Assembly (NCBI GenBank): GCA_012800995.1
Contig: JAAZIH010000108.1
Span: 1-5,266, forward strand
DNA from: Chloroflexota bacterium
GTDB lineage: Bacteria; Chloroflexota; Anaerolineae; Anaerolineales; Anaerolineaceae
Direction: 5' to 3'
DNA length: 5,266 nt
In this document: in pieces, positions 1-5,266 of the stretch
Position numbering within the stretch: position 1 is the first letter of the stretch
Layout of the letters: each line of letters starts with the position of its first letter
Notes under the pieces: generated by a model
Seen by the model: the letters and a program-made list of their open reading frames with translations, nothing else
Told to the model about the DNA's origin: nothing
Databases searched by the model: none
Made by a program: the position numbers and the translations under genes

Positions 1-85
1 AACTGACATTTTTACTCGATTTCGCTGCTCATTTATATGGTGACCCCTGAAAGAAGAATGACAAGCGGGGATGAATTTAAGAGAA
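1..85. other. Left flank with no gene called
   Basis: These bases lie beyond the nifJ terminator. On the plus strand one frame is open from the window edge to a TGA at 48-50 and another to a TGA at 41-43. Either could be the last codons of a gene convergent with nifJ, but some 14-15 codons are too few to tell. A 31-codon plus-strand ORF (38-133) runs through the terminator hairpin and is not credible as a gene. Confidence 0.4.
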
Positions 86-113
86 AACGGTGGCGTTTTA
101 TTGCGCCACCGTT
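86..113 (-). terminator. Intrinsic terminator of nifJ, possibly bidirectional
   Basis: A perfect 10-bp inverted repeat (arms 86-95 and 104-113, AACGGTGGCG with CGCCACCGTT) encloses an 8-base loop and starts about 32 bases past the nifJ stop codon. Read on the minus strand, the GC-rich stem is followed by TTCTCTT, giving a U-rich tail of TTTTCTCTT counted from the last stem bases. On the plus strand the stem is followed by ATTTTA, a weaker tail, so it could also stop transcription arriving from the left. The hairpin is seen directly; termination is inferred. Confidence 0.85.
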
Positions 114-145
114 ATTTTACCTTAGAGCGTGAAATTAATCAGCGC

Positions 146-3100
146 TTAGTCTTTTTTCATGGCTGAATAGTCCATTGCAGCCATTTGTGAGTACATGAAC
201 CAGCGGCGTTCAGCATCTTTTTGAGCCATTTGCATGAGCATCTCAGCGCGCTCTTCGTCCTGGTTCACCAACATGCGATAACGGGTTTCGTTGTAGGCAT
301 ATTCAGACACAGGAATAGTCGGCTCTTTTGAGTCGAGTTGCAAGGGGTTGATGCCTTGCTCGGTCAGGCGTGGGTCGTAGCGGTAGAGGTTCCAAACGCC
401 AGACTGCACTGCCAGTTTCTGCTGGACGAGGCCCTTGCTCATGTCGATACCGTGGTTGATACAGTGCGAGTAAGCAATTATCAAGCTGGGTCCGTCGTAT
501 GAGTCAGCTTCGTTGAAGGCTCTTAAAACCTGCGCGTCTGAGGCACCCATAGCAACTTTTGCCACGTAAATATTACCGTAGGTCATTGCAATCATGCCAA
601 GGTCTTTCTTGGGCATGGCTTTTCCGTCAGCGGCAAATTTGGCAACAGCAGCCAATGGGGTCGCTTTGGAGCTCTGGCCACCGGTATTTGAGTAAACTTC
701 GGTGTCCATTACCAGCACATTCACGTTGTGTCCGCTGGCAAGCACGTGGTCAAGACCACCGTAGCCGATGTCATAAGCCCAACCATCTCCACCGATGATC
801 CAAACACTCTTCTTGACCAAATAGTCTGCCAGGGTGTAGAGGGTGCGCAATTCACCTTCGGTTTCGCCCTGGAGTTTGGCTTTCAGTTCTTGGACACGTT
901 TGCGCTGGGCGATGATGCCGGCTTCGTCGCTTTGATCAGCTTCGAGGAGGGCATTGGCGAGTTCAGGTCCAATCTTTTCGCCGTTGCGTTCGAGAATTTC
1001 AGAGGCGAATTGTTTGAACTTGTTGACCGTCAGGCGCATACCCAAGCCAAATTCGGCATTATCTTCAAACAAGGAGTTTGACCAGGCGGGGCCTAAGCCA
1101 TTAACGTTTTGTGCCCATGGTGTGGTGGGTTGGTTGGCACCGTAAATGGAGGAGCAACCGGTCGCGTTGGCGACGATCATGCGATCACCAAAGAGTTGTG
1201 TGGCAAGCTTGAGATAAGGTGTTTCGCCACAACCACCACAAGCACCGGAGAACTCAAACAAGGGTTCAAGCAATTGGCTGTTCTTGACGGTGTTTGGTTT
1301 GATATCTTCGCGTGGGATGAGGGGCAGGTCGAGGAAGAATTTCCAGTTTTCAATTTCCTGCTCACGGATTGGCATTTTATCGCCCATCAAAATGGCTTTG
1401 TTTTCAGGGTTCTGGCGGTCGCGTCCGGGGCAGTTTTCAACACAGAGACCACAACCGATACAATCTTGCGGGGAGACCTGAACGGTCCAGGCGTAGCCAT
1501 CACGCCATTCACGGAAGTTGGAGGGTTTGTTTTTGAAACCTTCAGGGGCATCCGCAAGGAGTTCTTCTTTATAAACCTTGGTGCGGATTGCGGCATGGGG
1601 ACAAACCATGGAGCATTTGCCACACTGGATACACAGGTCGGGGTTCCAGACGGGAATTTCAAGCGCGATATCACGTTTTTCCCATTGGGTGGTGGCTGAG
1701 GGGTAAGTGCCATCATCGGGCATCATGCTGACGGGAATTTCGTCACCCTTGCGGTCAATCATCATGGAAAGGACTTCCTTGACAAAGACGGGTGCTTCTT
1801 CGGGCACGGCTGGGCGGCGAGTGATCTCGCTGGTGACTTCGTGGGGATAGTCCACTTTATGGAGGTTCGCCAGTGAACCGTCAACAGCCTCAAAGTTGCG
1901 TTTGACGATAGCTTCACCCTTGTCGCCGTAGGTTTCTTCAATAGCGGTCTTAATGTGGGCGATGGCTTCATCGCGGGGCAACACGCCGGAAATGGCAAAG
2001 AAACAGGTCTGCATGATGGTGTTAATGCGGCTGCCCATACCAGTTGCTTCAGCAACTTTGTAGGCGTCGATAACGTAGAACTGAATCTTCTTGTCAATCA
2101 TGTCTTTTTGCATATCGCGGGGCAGGGTGTCCCAAACTTCTTCGGGGCTGTAGATAGTGTTGAGCAAGAAGACTGAGCCAGGGCGTGAGTATTTAATCAT
2201 GTCATAGCGATCAACAAAACTGAGCTGATGGCATGCCACAAAGCTTGCCTGACCTTCTGAAATGAAGTAAGGCGCCTTGACGGGTTCGGGGCCGAAGCGC
2301 AAGTGCGAAACAGTCACACCACCGGATTTCTTGGAGTCATACTCAAAGTAACCCTGGGCGAAGTTATCAGTTTGATCACCAATAATTTTGATTGAGTTTT
2401 TGTTGGCACCAACAGTACCATCTGAGCCAAGACCAAAGAACATGGCCTGAATCACTTTATCACTCAAAACTTCAAAAGCAGGATCGTAATCGATGCTTAG
2501 ATTGGTGACATCATCAATGATACCCACGGTAAAGCGGGCTTTGGGTTCGTCTTTTGCGAGTTCATCAAAGACGCCCTTAACCATTGCGGGTGTAAAGTCT
2601 TTGGATGAGAGACCATAGCGGCCACCAATGACTTTGGGCATGGTGCCACATGTTAGGCGACCTTCGTCAATAGCCACGGTGAGCGCGTTGACAACGTCCT
2701 GGTATAGGGGTTCGCCAATCGCGCCGGGTTCTTTGGTGCGGTCGAGCACAGCAATTTTCTTAACTGTGGCGGGTAGTAAGGCAACGAATTGCTCCACAGG
2801 GAAAGGACGATACAAGCGTACGACAACCACACCAACGGTTTCATTATGGGTGTTGAGGTAATTGGCAACTTCTGCTGCGGTTTCCGCGCCAGAGCCCATA
2901 ATAACCACCACACGGTCAGCTTTTTCTGAACCGTAGTATTCCATAACGTGATATTGGCGACCGGTGATATCCGCAAAGCGATCCATCTCTTCCTGAACGA
3001 TGCGCACAGCTTCGTCGTAATAGCGGTTGACGGTTTCGCGTCCCTGGAAGTAAACATCGGGGTTTTGGGCGGTGCCACGGATGAAGGGTTTTTCAGGTCT

Positions 3101-3724
3101 GAGCGCCCGGGCGCGATGCTCAGCGATCATTTCTTCGTTGATGAGTTCTCTCAGCTCTTCATCGCTGATGCGATTCACGTTGTTGATTTCGTGCGATGTG
3201 CGGAAACCATCAAAGAAATGCACAAAAGGCACACGCGCGCGCAGGGTCGCGGCGGTGGCGATGGCGGCTGTATCCTGTGCTTCCTGAGGTGAATTGCTGG
3301 CGATTAAGCCCCAACCAGTTTGGCGCACTGCCATAACGTCTTGATGGTCACCAAAAATGGAAAGCGCCTGGGCAGCGATTGAGCGCGCGGAAACATGGAA
3401 CACCGCGGGCGTTAATTCGCCGGCAATTTTGTACATATTGGGAATCATCAGTAAAAGGCCTTGGGAGGCGGTAAAGGTTGTGGTGAGAGCGCCGGCTTGC
3501 AATGCGCCATGCACCGCGCCAGCTGCGCCACCTTCCGACTGCATTTCGATGACCGATGGGATTGTGCCCCACAGGTTGGGCACGCGTTCTGCAGCCCATT
3601 GGTCCGCAAACTCGCCCATGTTTGAGCTGGGGGTGATTGGGTAAATCGCAATCACTTCGCTCAAGCGATAAGCGACGTGGGCGGTTGCCTCATTGGCGTC
3701 GGTCATGACCATGTCTCGTTTCAT
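146..3724 (-). CDS. nifJ: Pyruvate:ferredoxin (flavodoxin) oxidoreductase, single-chain homodimer type
   Basis: This 1192-residue cytosolic enzyme oxidatively decarboxylates pyruvate with CoA to acetyl-CoA and CO2, reducing ferredoxin or flavodoxin; the reaction is reversible. All family domains are present in order. The N-terminal domain has YPITPSS (28-34, Thr31), EMQSEGG (Glu60 and Glu64) and Arg114 in SARS; Thr31, Glu64 and Arg114 are the expected substrate and thiamine diphosphate (TPP) contacts. A transketolase-C-like domain (about 260-415) and the gamma-like domain (about 416-630, GSDGTVGANK at 433-442) follow. Next come the EKR linker (682-684) and a 2[4Fe-4S] ferredoxin domain with Cys698/701/704/708 and Cys755/758/761/765. 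The TPP domain has GGDGWAYDIG (978-987) and YSNTGGQ (1011-1017, Asn1013), with proximal-cluster cysteines 829, 832, 857 and 1088. No key residue is missing. The start is set by AAGGAG nine bases upstream and by the family N-terminus; Met5 and Met7 are less likely. The chain ends soon after the TPP domain, without the C-terminal extension of the Desulfovibrio africanus enzyme. The gene is monocistronic, and no nitrogen-fixation gene is nearby, so the nif name is by homology only. Confidence 0.98.
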   Translation of the reverse strand: MKRDMVMTDANEATAHVAYRLSEVIAIYPITPSSNMGEFADQWAAERVPNLWGTIPSVIEMQSEGGAAGAVHGALQAGALTTTFTASQGLLLMIPNMYKIAGELTPAVFHVSARSIAAQALSIFGDHQDVMAVRQTGWGLIASNSPQEAQDTAAIATAATLRARVPFVHFFDGFRTSHEINNVNRISDEELRELINEEMIAEHRARALRPEKPFIRGTAQNPDVYFQGRETVNRYYDEAVRIVQEEMDRFADITGRQYHVMEYYGSEKADRVVVIMGSGAETAAEVANYLNTHNETVGVVVVRLYRPFPVEQFVALLPATVKKIAVLDRTKEPGAIGEPLYQDVVNALTVAIDEGRLTCGTMPKVIGGRYGLSSKDFTPAMVKGVFDELAKDEPKARFTVGIIDDVTNLSIDYDPAFEVLSDKVIQAMFFGLGSDGTVGANKNSIKIIGDQTDNFAQGYFEYDSKKSGGVTVSHLRFGPEPVKAPYFISEGQASFVACHQLSFVDRYDMIKYSRPGSVFLLNTIYSPEEVWDTLPRDMQKDMIDKKIQFYVIDAYKVAEATGMGSRINTIMQTCFFAISGVLPRDEAIAHIKTAIEETYGDKGEAIVKRNFEAVDGSLANLHKVDYPHEVTSEITRRPAVPEEAPVFVKEVLSMMIDRKGDEIPVSMMPDDGTYPSATTQWEKRDIALEIPVWNPDLCIQCGKCSMVCPHAAIRTKVYKEELLADAPEGFKNKPSNFREWRDGYAWTVQVSPQDCIGCGLCVENCPGRDRQNPENKAILMGDKMPIREQEIENWKFFLDLPLIPREDIKPNTVKNSQLLEPLFEFSGACGGCGETPYLKLATQLFGDRMIVANATGCSSIYGANQPTTPWAQNVNGLGPAWSNSLFEDNAEFGLGMRLTVNKFKQFASEILERNGEKIGPELANALLEADQSDEAGIIAQRKRVQELKAKLQGETEGELRTLYTLADYLVKKSVWIIGGDGWAYDIGYGGLDHVLASGHNVNVLVMDTEVYSNTGGQSSKATPLAAVAKFAADGKAMPKKDLGMIAMTYGNIYVAKVAMGASDAQVLRAFNEADSYDGPSLIIAYSHCINHGIDMSKGLVQQKLAVQSGVWNLYRYDPRLTEQGINPLQLDSKEPTIPVSEYAYNETRYRMLVNQDEERAEMLMQMAQKDAERRWFMYSQMAAMDYSAMKKD

Positions 3725-3733
3725 ATGTTTTAG

Positions 3734-3739
3734 CTCCTT
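3734..3739 (-). promoter_or_regulatory. Ribosome binding site of nifJ
   Basis: On the minus strand AAGGAG lies nine bases before the ATG at 3722-3724. It is a near-consensus Shine-Dalgarno sequence at good spacing. It decides the start in favour of the first ATG over the ATG codons at residues 5 and 7, which would have poorer spacing. Confidence 0.9.
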
Positions 3740-3771
3740 TTTTATCGGTTAATACCGTTTGAAATATACAC

Positions 3772-3801
3772 ATTAAATTACCTTCCATTTCTGGATGGCA
3801 A
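3772..3801 (-). promoter_or_regulatory. Candidate proximal nifJ promoter (P2)
   Basis: The minus strand has TTGCCA (3796-3801) and TTTAAT (3772-3777), each five of six to consensus, with an 18-base spacer. Transcription would begin near 3765, giving a leader of about 40 bases. The region is AT-rich, so chance matches are easy. P2 lies just downstream of the P1 -10 box, so the two may be tandem promoters or only one may be real. Confidence 0.4.
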
Positions 3802-3804
3802 CTA

Positions 3805-3827
3805 AGCCATTATATCGCAGAATGGCT
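3805..3827. repeat. Inverted repeat over the nifJ -10 box, candidate operator
   Basis: AGCCATT (3805-3811) and AATGGCT (3821-3827) form a perfect 7-bp inverted repeat with a 9-base spacer, 23 bases in all. On the minus strand the downstream arm takes in the last three bases of the TATAAT at 3809-3814. Because it lies mostly upstream of the expected start of transcription, it is better explained as a DNA site for a dimeric regulator than as an RNA hairpin. I do not recognise the half-site as that of a named regulator. Confidence 0.45.
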
Positions 3828-3839
3828 AATCTGTGGGAA
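3809..3839 (-). promoter_or_regulatory. Candidate distal nifJ promoter with consensus -10 (P1)
   Basis: The minus strand has a perfect TATAAT at 3809-3814, about 95 bases before the nifJ start. The -35 side is weak: TTCCCA (3834-3839) matches TTGACA at four of six positions but with a long 19-base spacer, while CCCACA (3832-3837) gives a 17-base spacer and only three matches. Transcription would begin near 3802, leaving a leader of about 75-80 bases. The weak -35 suggests dependence on an activator or a modest basal level; this is inference. The -10 overlaps an inverted repeat. Confidence 0.55.
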
Positions 3840-3927
3840 AGTATTTCGCACTTTAAAGGAAGCATGGAGCTGTTTTTATCAGAACTGCTTTTATTGCGGA
3901 TGATGAAAAATGTTTAAAAAAGGATAC

Positions 3928-3957
3928 AAAAAATCCCAGAATACTATTCCGGGATTT
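3928..3957 (-). terminator. Intrinsic terminator of the LysM-Nudix operon
   Basis: On the minus strand, 23 bases past the Nudix stop codon, there is a 12-bp stem. It has seven pairs (AAATCCC, 3951-3957, with GGGATTT, 3931-3937), one G-U pair, then GAAT with ATTC, and a 3-base loop at 3943-3945. It runs into six consecutive T residues (complement of 3928-3933). This is a strong terminator in the direction of the operon only; the plus strand has no matching T run after the stem. It separates the operon from nifJ. Confidence 0.9.
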
Positions 3958-3980
3958 AGCTTTACTAATCCCTTGCAGGT

Positions 3981-4541
3981 TTAGCCTTTTAGAACCTGAT
4001 GAAGCTCTGGGAAGCGTTTGATGAGGTGTGGAATCGCCAGGCTAAGGATGATGATGGTTTTACCATCGTCAAAACCCTTATTGAAGAGCATCTTGTAGAC
4101 TTCGCTAACATGAATAGGCTTTAAGGTAAGGTTTTCATCATCATCAGGTTCAAGCGCGGCGGGATACAAATCCTGGGCGAGGTAGCCATGCATGAATTCA
4201 TCGCCATAACCAACAATCATAAAGAATTCGGTGAGTAAAGTGAGCGTTTTGCTGGCAAAGCCGGTTTCTTCTCTCAGTTCACGGTGAGCGGCGTCGATTG
4301 GCTCCTCGTTTGGGTCAATCACGCCAGCTGGCAATTCCAGCATTTTACGCCCGCCATTGCCAACCCTGAACTGTTCCACGAAGTAAATCATGCCATCGTC
4401 GTCAATGGGGAGCAAGGTAACAGCATCGGCGTGGTTGACCATCTCATAATGGCGTTCTTTGCCATCTGCCAGACGCACATGAATTTTCTCGACGTCAATC
4501 AGGCGTCCAAGGTAGACTTTTTCTCTTCCTAAAATCTTCAT
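3981..4541 (-). CDS. Nudix hydrolase, probable ADP-ribose pyrophosphatase (NudF-like)
   Basis: This 186-residue cytosolic protein probably hydrolyses ADP-ribose to AMP and ribose 5-phosphate, or a similar nucleoside diphosphate derivative. The Nudix box GX5EX7REUXEEXGU is complete at residues 73-95: Gly73, Glu79, then REL at 87-89 and EETGF at 91-95, supplying the metal-binding glutamates. Before it lie VEQFR (55-59) and LELPAG (68-73), and near the end DGKTIIILSLA (159-169); all are typical of the ADP-ribose pyrophosphatase branch, as is the length. One departure is I-V-G-Y (109-112) where that branch usually has S-P-G near 16 residues after the box, so the substrate is less certain than the fold. 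The start codon follows an AGGACGGG ribosome site that overlaps the stop of the upstream LysM gene, which implies co-transcription and probably translational coupling. GDP-mannose or another sugar nucleotide is an alternative substrate. Confidence 0.92.
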   Translation of the reverse strand: MKILGREKVYLGRLIDVEKIHVRLADGKERHYEMVNHADAVTLLPIDDDGMIYFVEQFRVGNGGRKMLELPAGVIDPNEEPIDAAHRELREETGFASKTLTLLTEFFMIVGYGDEFMHGYLAQDLYPAALEPDDDENLTLKPIHVSEVYKMLFNKGFDDGKTIIILSLAIPHLIKRFPELHQVLKG

Positions 4542-4547
4542 CTGTTT

Positions 4548-4555
4548 CCCGTCCT
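4548..4555 (-). promoter_or_regulatory. Ribosome binding site of the Nudix gene, overlapping the LysM stop
   Basis: AGGACGGG on the minus strand lies six bases before the Nudix ATG and shares two bases with the TAG stop of the LysM gene (4554-4556). Ribosomes finishing the first gene would end on the initiation site of the second, the usual layout for translational coupling. It is only a moderate match to AGGAGG. Confidence 0.65.
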
Positions 4556-5198
4556 ACGGAATGTATAGTTCTGTATAGCCACTCAGGTCGTTCGGGTCTT
4601 GGATGTTATTGAATTGAATAATTTCTTCCGGCCAAACATCGCCATAGGCGCAAGCGATCAGGTAGACGGTTTCATCGGGGCCGACTGTCCAGGTATCAGG
4701 GCGGGGCCAGATGCCAACAGCGCGCTCGCCAGGCCACTTACTGTTTTGGGGTATCTCGATTCTCTGGCCAACTCTCAGATTCCATGCTTGAATGCCTGGA
4801 TTGGCGGCTTTTAGGTCTTCCAGGTCAACATCAAAGCGACGCGCGAGACATTCCAGCGTTTCGCCCTTTTGAATTTCCCAGCTTGTAGGCACGGTGGGTA
4901 CGATGGGTGTGACTGTTGGCGTGACCGTGGGTGTGGCGGTGGGGATGGGTGTGGAGGTGACTACAATTTGCGTGCCTAATGGGTTTTGCACGATTTCGGT
5001 GGGTTGATTGTAGCGCGCGATAATCGCCGCGGCTGTTGAAGTGGCATAGCGGATTTGATCGTCTACCGAACCAAAGAGTGGGGTGTCTTCGCCAAATGTA
5101 GGGTCATAGGCTGGCGGTCTGGACGCAATGCGGGTACACGCGCTGAACAGCAAAATGCTGCCGAGCGCGAATAAAATCAATTTTAGGCTTTGTTTCAT
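4554..5198 (-). CDS. Predicted lipoprotein with Thr/Pro linker and two LysM repeats
   Basis: This 214-residue protein is probably exported and lipid-anchored on the outer face of the cytoplasmic membrane, where LysM repeats usually bind N-acetylglucosamine glycans such as peptidoglycan. Residues 1-20 have Lys2 and Lys6, a hydrophobic core and the lipobox FSAC with Cys21 as the modified residue; Phe at -3 is not ideal. Residues 22-80 show no domain I recognise. Residues 81-105 are a Thr/Pro-rich linker (17 of 25 residues). LysM 1 is at about 106-150 (KGETLECLARRF, AANPGI, LRVGQRIEIP). A more diverged LysM 2 at about 168-214 (DETVYLIACAYG, EEIIQFNNI, ELYIP) ends the protein. No catalytic domain is visible, so it is more likely a binding or anchoring protein than a hydrolase. 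The start is supported by AGGAG seven bases upstream and by the signal peptide. It is the first gene of an operon with the Nudix hydrolase. Its specific role is unknown. Confidence 0.88.
   Translation of the reverse strand: MKQSLKLILFALGSILLFSACTRIASRPPAYDPTFGEDTPLFGSVDDQIRYATSTAAAIIARYNQPTEIVQNPLGTQIVVTSTPIPTATPTVTPTVTPIVPTVPTSWEIQKGETLECLARRFDVDLEDLKAANPGIQAWNLRVGQRIEIPQNSKWPGERAVGIWPRPDTWTVGPDETVYLIACAYGDVWPEEIIQFNNIQDPNDLSGYTELYIP
4884..4958 (-). repeat. Low-complexity Thr/Pro linker coding segment
   Basis: It encodes residues 81-105 of the LysM lipoprotein, with ten Thr and seven Pro. Within it a 12-base unit encoding TPTV occurs twice in tandem (4911-4922 and 4923-4934, nine of twelve bases identical), followed by a further diverged TPIV. 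Such segments act as extended spacers between the membrane anchor and the binding domain, and can change length by slippage or unequal recombination. Confidence 0.75.
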
Positions 5199-5205
5199 AG
5201 TCTAA

Positions 5206-5212
5206 CTCCTGA
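5206..5212 (-). promoter_or_regulatory. Ribosome binding site of the LysM gene
   Basis: TCAGGAG on the minus strand ends seven bases before the ATG at 5196-5198. It is a good Shine-Dalgarno match and supports the chosen start, which also gives a well-formed lipoprotein signal peptide. Confidence 0.85.
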
Positions 5213-5266
5213 AAATGAACTTACTTTCATAGCTAATGGTGCATGAACTGTACCAGGGATATCAGG
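5213..5266. other. Right flank, upstream of the LysM gene; promoter not resolved
   Basis: Only 54 bases remain upstream of the LysM ribosome site, and I see no convincing -35/-10 pair in them. One minus-strand frame is open from the window edge to a TGA that overlaps the LysM start codon as ATGA. Another frame stops at a TAG near 5234. The operon may therefore continue to the right, but these tails are too short to call as genes. Confidence 0.4.

Noticed and set aside
38..133. 31-codon plus-strand ORF beginning with ATG-GTG
   Set aside because: It reads straight through both arms of the nifJ terminator hairpin, has no clear ribosome site and is very short.
1109..1699. Plus-strand open frame of 196 codons antisense to nifJ, plus several shorter ones (e.g. 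728-1081, 2948-3292)
   Set aside because: They lie wholly within the well-supported nifJ gene, show no domain I recognise, and are what the biased codon use of a long conserved gene casts on its opposite strand. No matching ribosome site or promoter was noted.
146..3724. Reading nifJ as evidence of nitrogen fixation
   Set aside because: The gene name is historical. PFOR is a general enzyme of anaerobic pyruvate metabolism, and no other nif gene is in the window.
3746..3757. Small dyad CGGT-TAAT-ACCG in the nifJ leader, close to the ribosome site
   Set aside because: Only four base pairs, too weak for a stable hairpin or riboswitch. No known riboswitch pattern is seen in the leader.
3868..3889. 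Imperfect inverted repeat AGCTGTT / AACTGCT upstream of nifJ
   Set aside because: It has one mismatch in a 7-bp arm in AT-rich sequence and no relation to a promoter element; such repeats are expected by chance.
5199..5266. Open minus-strand frame running from the window edge to a TGA overlapping the LysM ATG
   Set aside because: Only about 23 codons are visible, with no recognisable motif. A well-placed Shine-Dalgarno and a different frame ending near 5234 fit equally well, so a coupled upstream gene cannot be claimed.

Overview
The window holds three complete genes, all on the minus strand, in two transcription units. No mobile element, CRISPR array, tRNA or rRNA is visible. The first unit in the direction of transcription (right to left) is a two-gene operon. 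It encodes a secreted lipoprotein with two LysM repeats (4554-5198), followed 12 bases later by a Nudix hydrolase of the ADP-ribose pyrophosphatase type (3981-4541). It is closed by a clear intrinsic terminator (3928-3957). The second unit is a single large gene for pyruvate:ferredoxin oxidoreductase (nifJ/por, 146-3724). It has its own promoter region in the 3725-3927 gap and its own hairpin terminator (86-113).

The organism is most likely an anaerobic or facultatively anaerobic bacterium, and my best guess is the Chloroflexota, class Anaerolineae. This is inference. A one-chain PFOR points to ferredoxin-linked anaerobic pyruvate metabolism. A short lipoprotein with a Thr/Pro-rich linker before LysM repeats carrying a 'CLARRF'-like core is a style common in Anaerolineae. 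Base composition looks moderate, and nothing suggests that one gene was acquired separately from the others.

Functionally, PFOR makes acetyl-CoA, CO2 and reduced ferredoxin from pyruvate (or runs in reverse). The Nudix enzyme probably hydrolyses ADP-ribose or a related nucleoside diphosphate sugar. The LysM lipoprotein probably sits on the outer face of the membrane and may bind peptidoglycan. No pathway obviously joins the PFOR to the other two genes, and the strong terminator between them argues that they are expressed separately.

No undescribed biological system is evident. The points most worth a second look are a perfect 7-bp inverted repeat over the probable -10 box of the nifJ promoter, the lack of a C-terminal protective extension on the PFOR, a Nudix enzyme without the proline usually found in ADP-ribose pyrophosphatases, and the tight coupling of a cell-surface LysM lipoprotein to a cytosolic Nudix enzyme.
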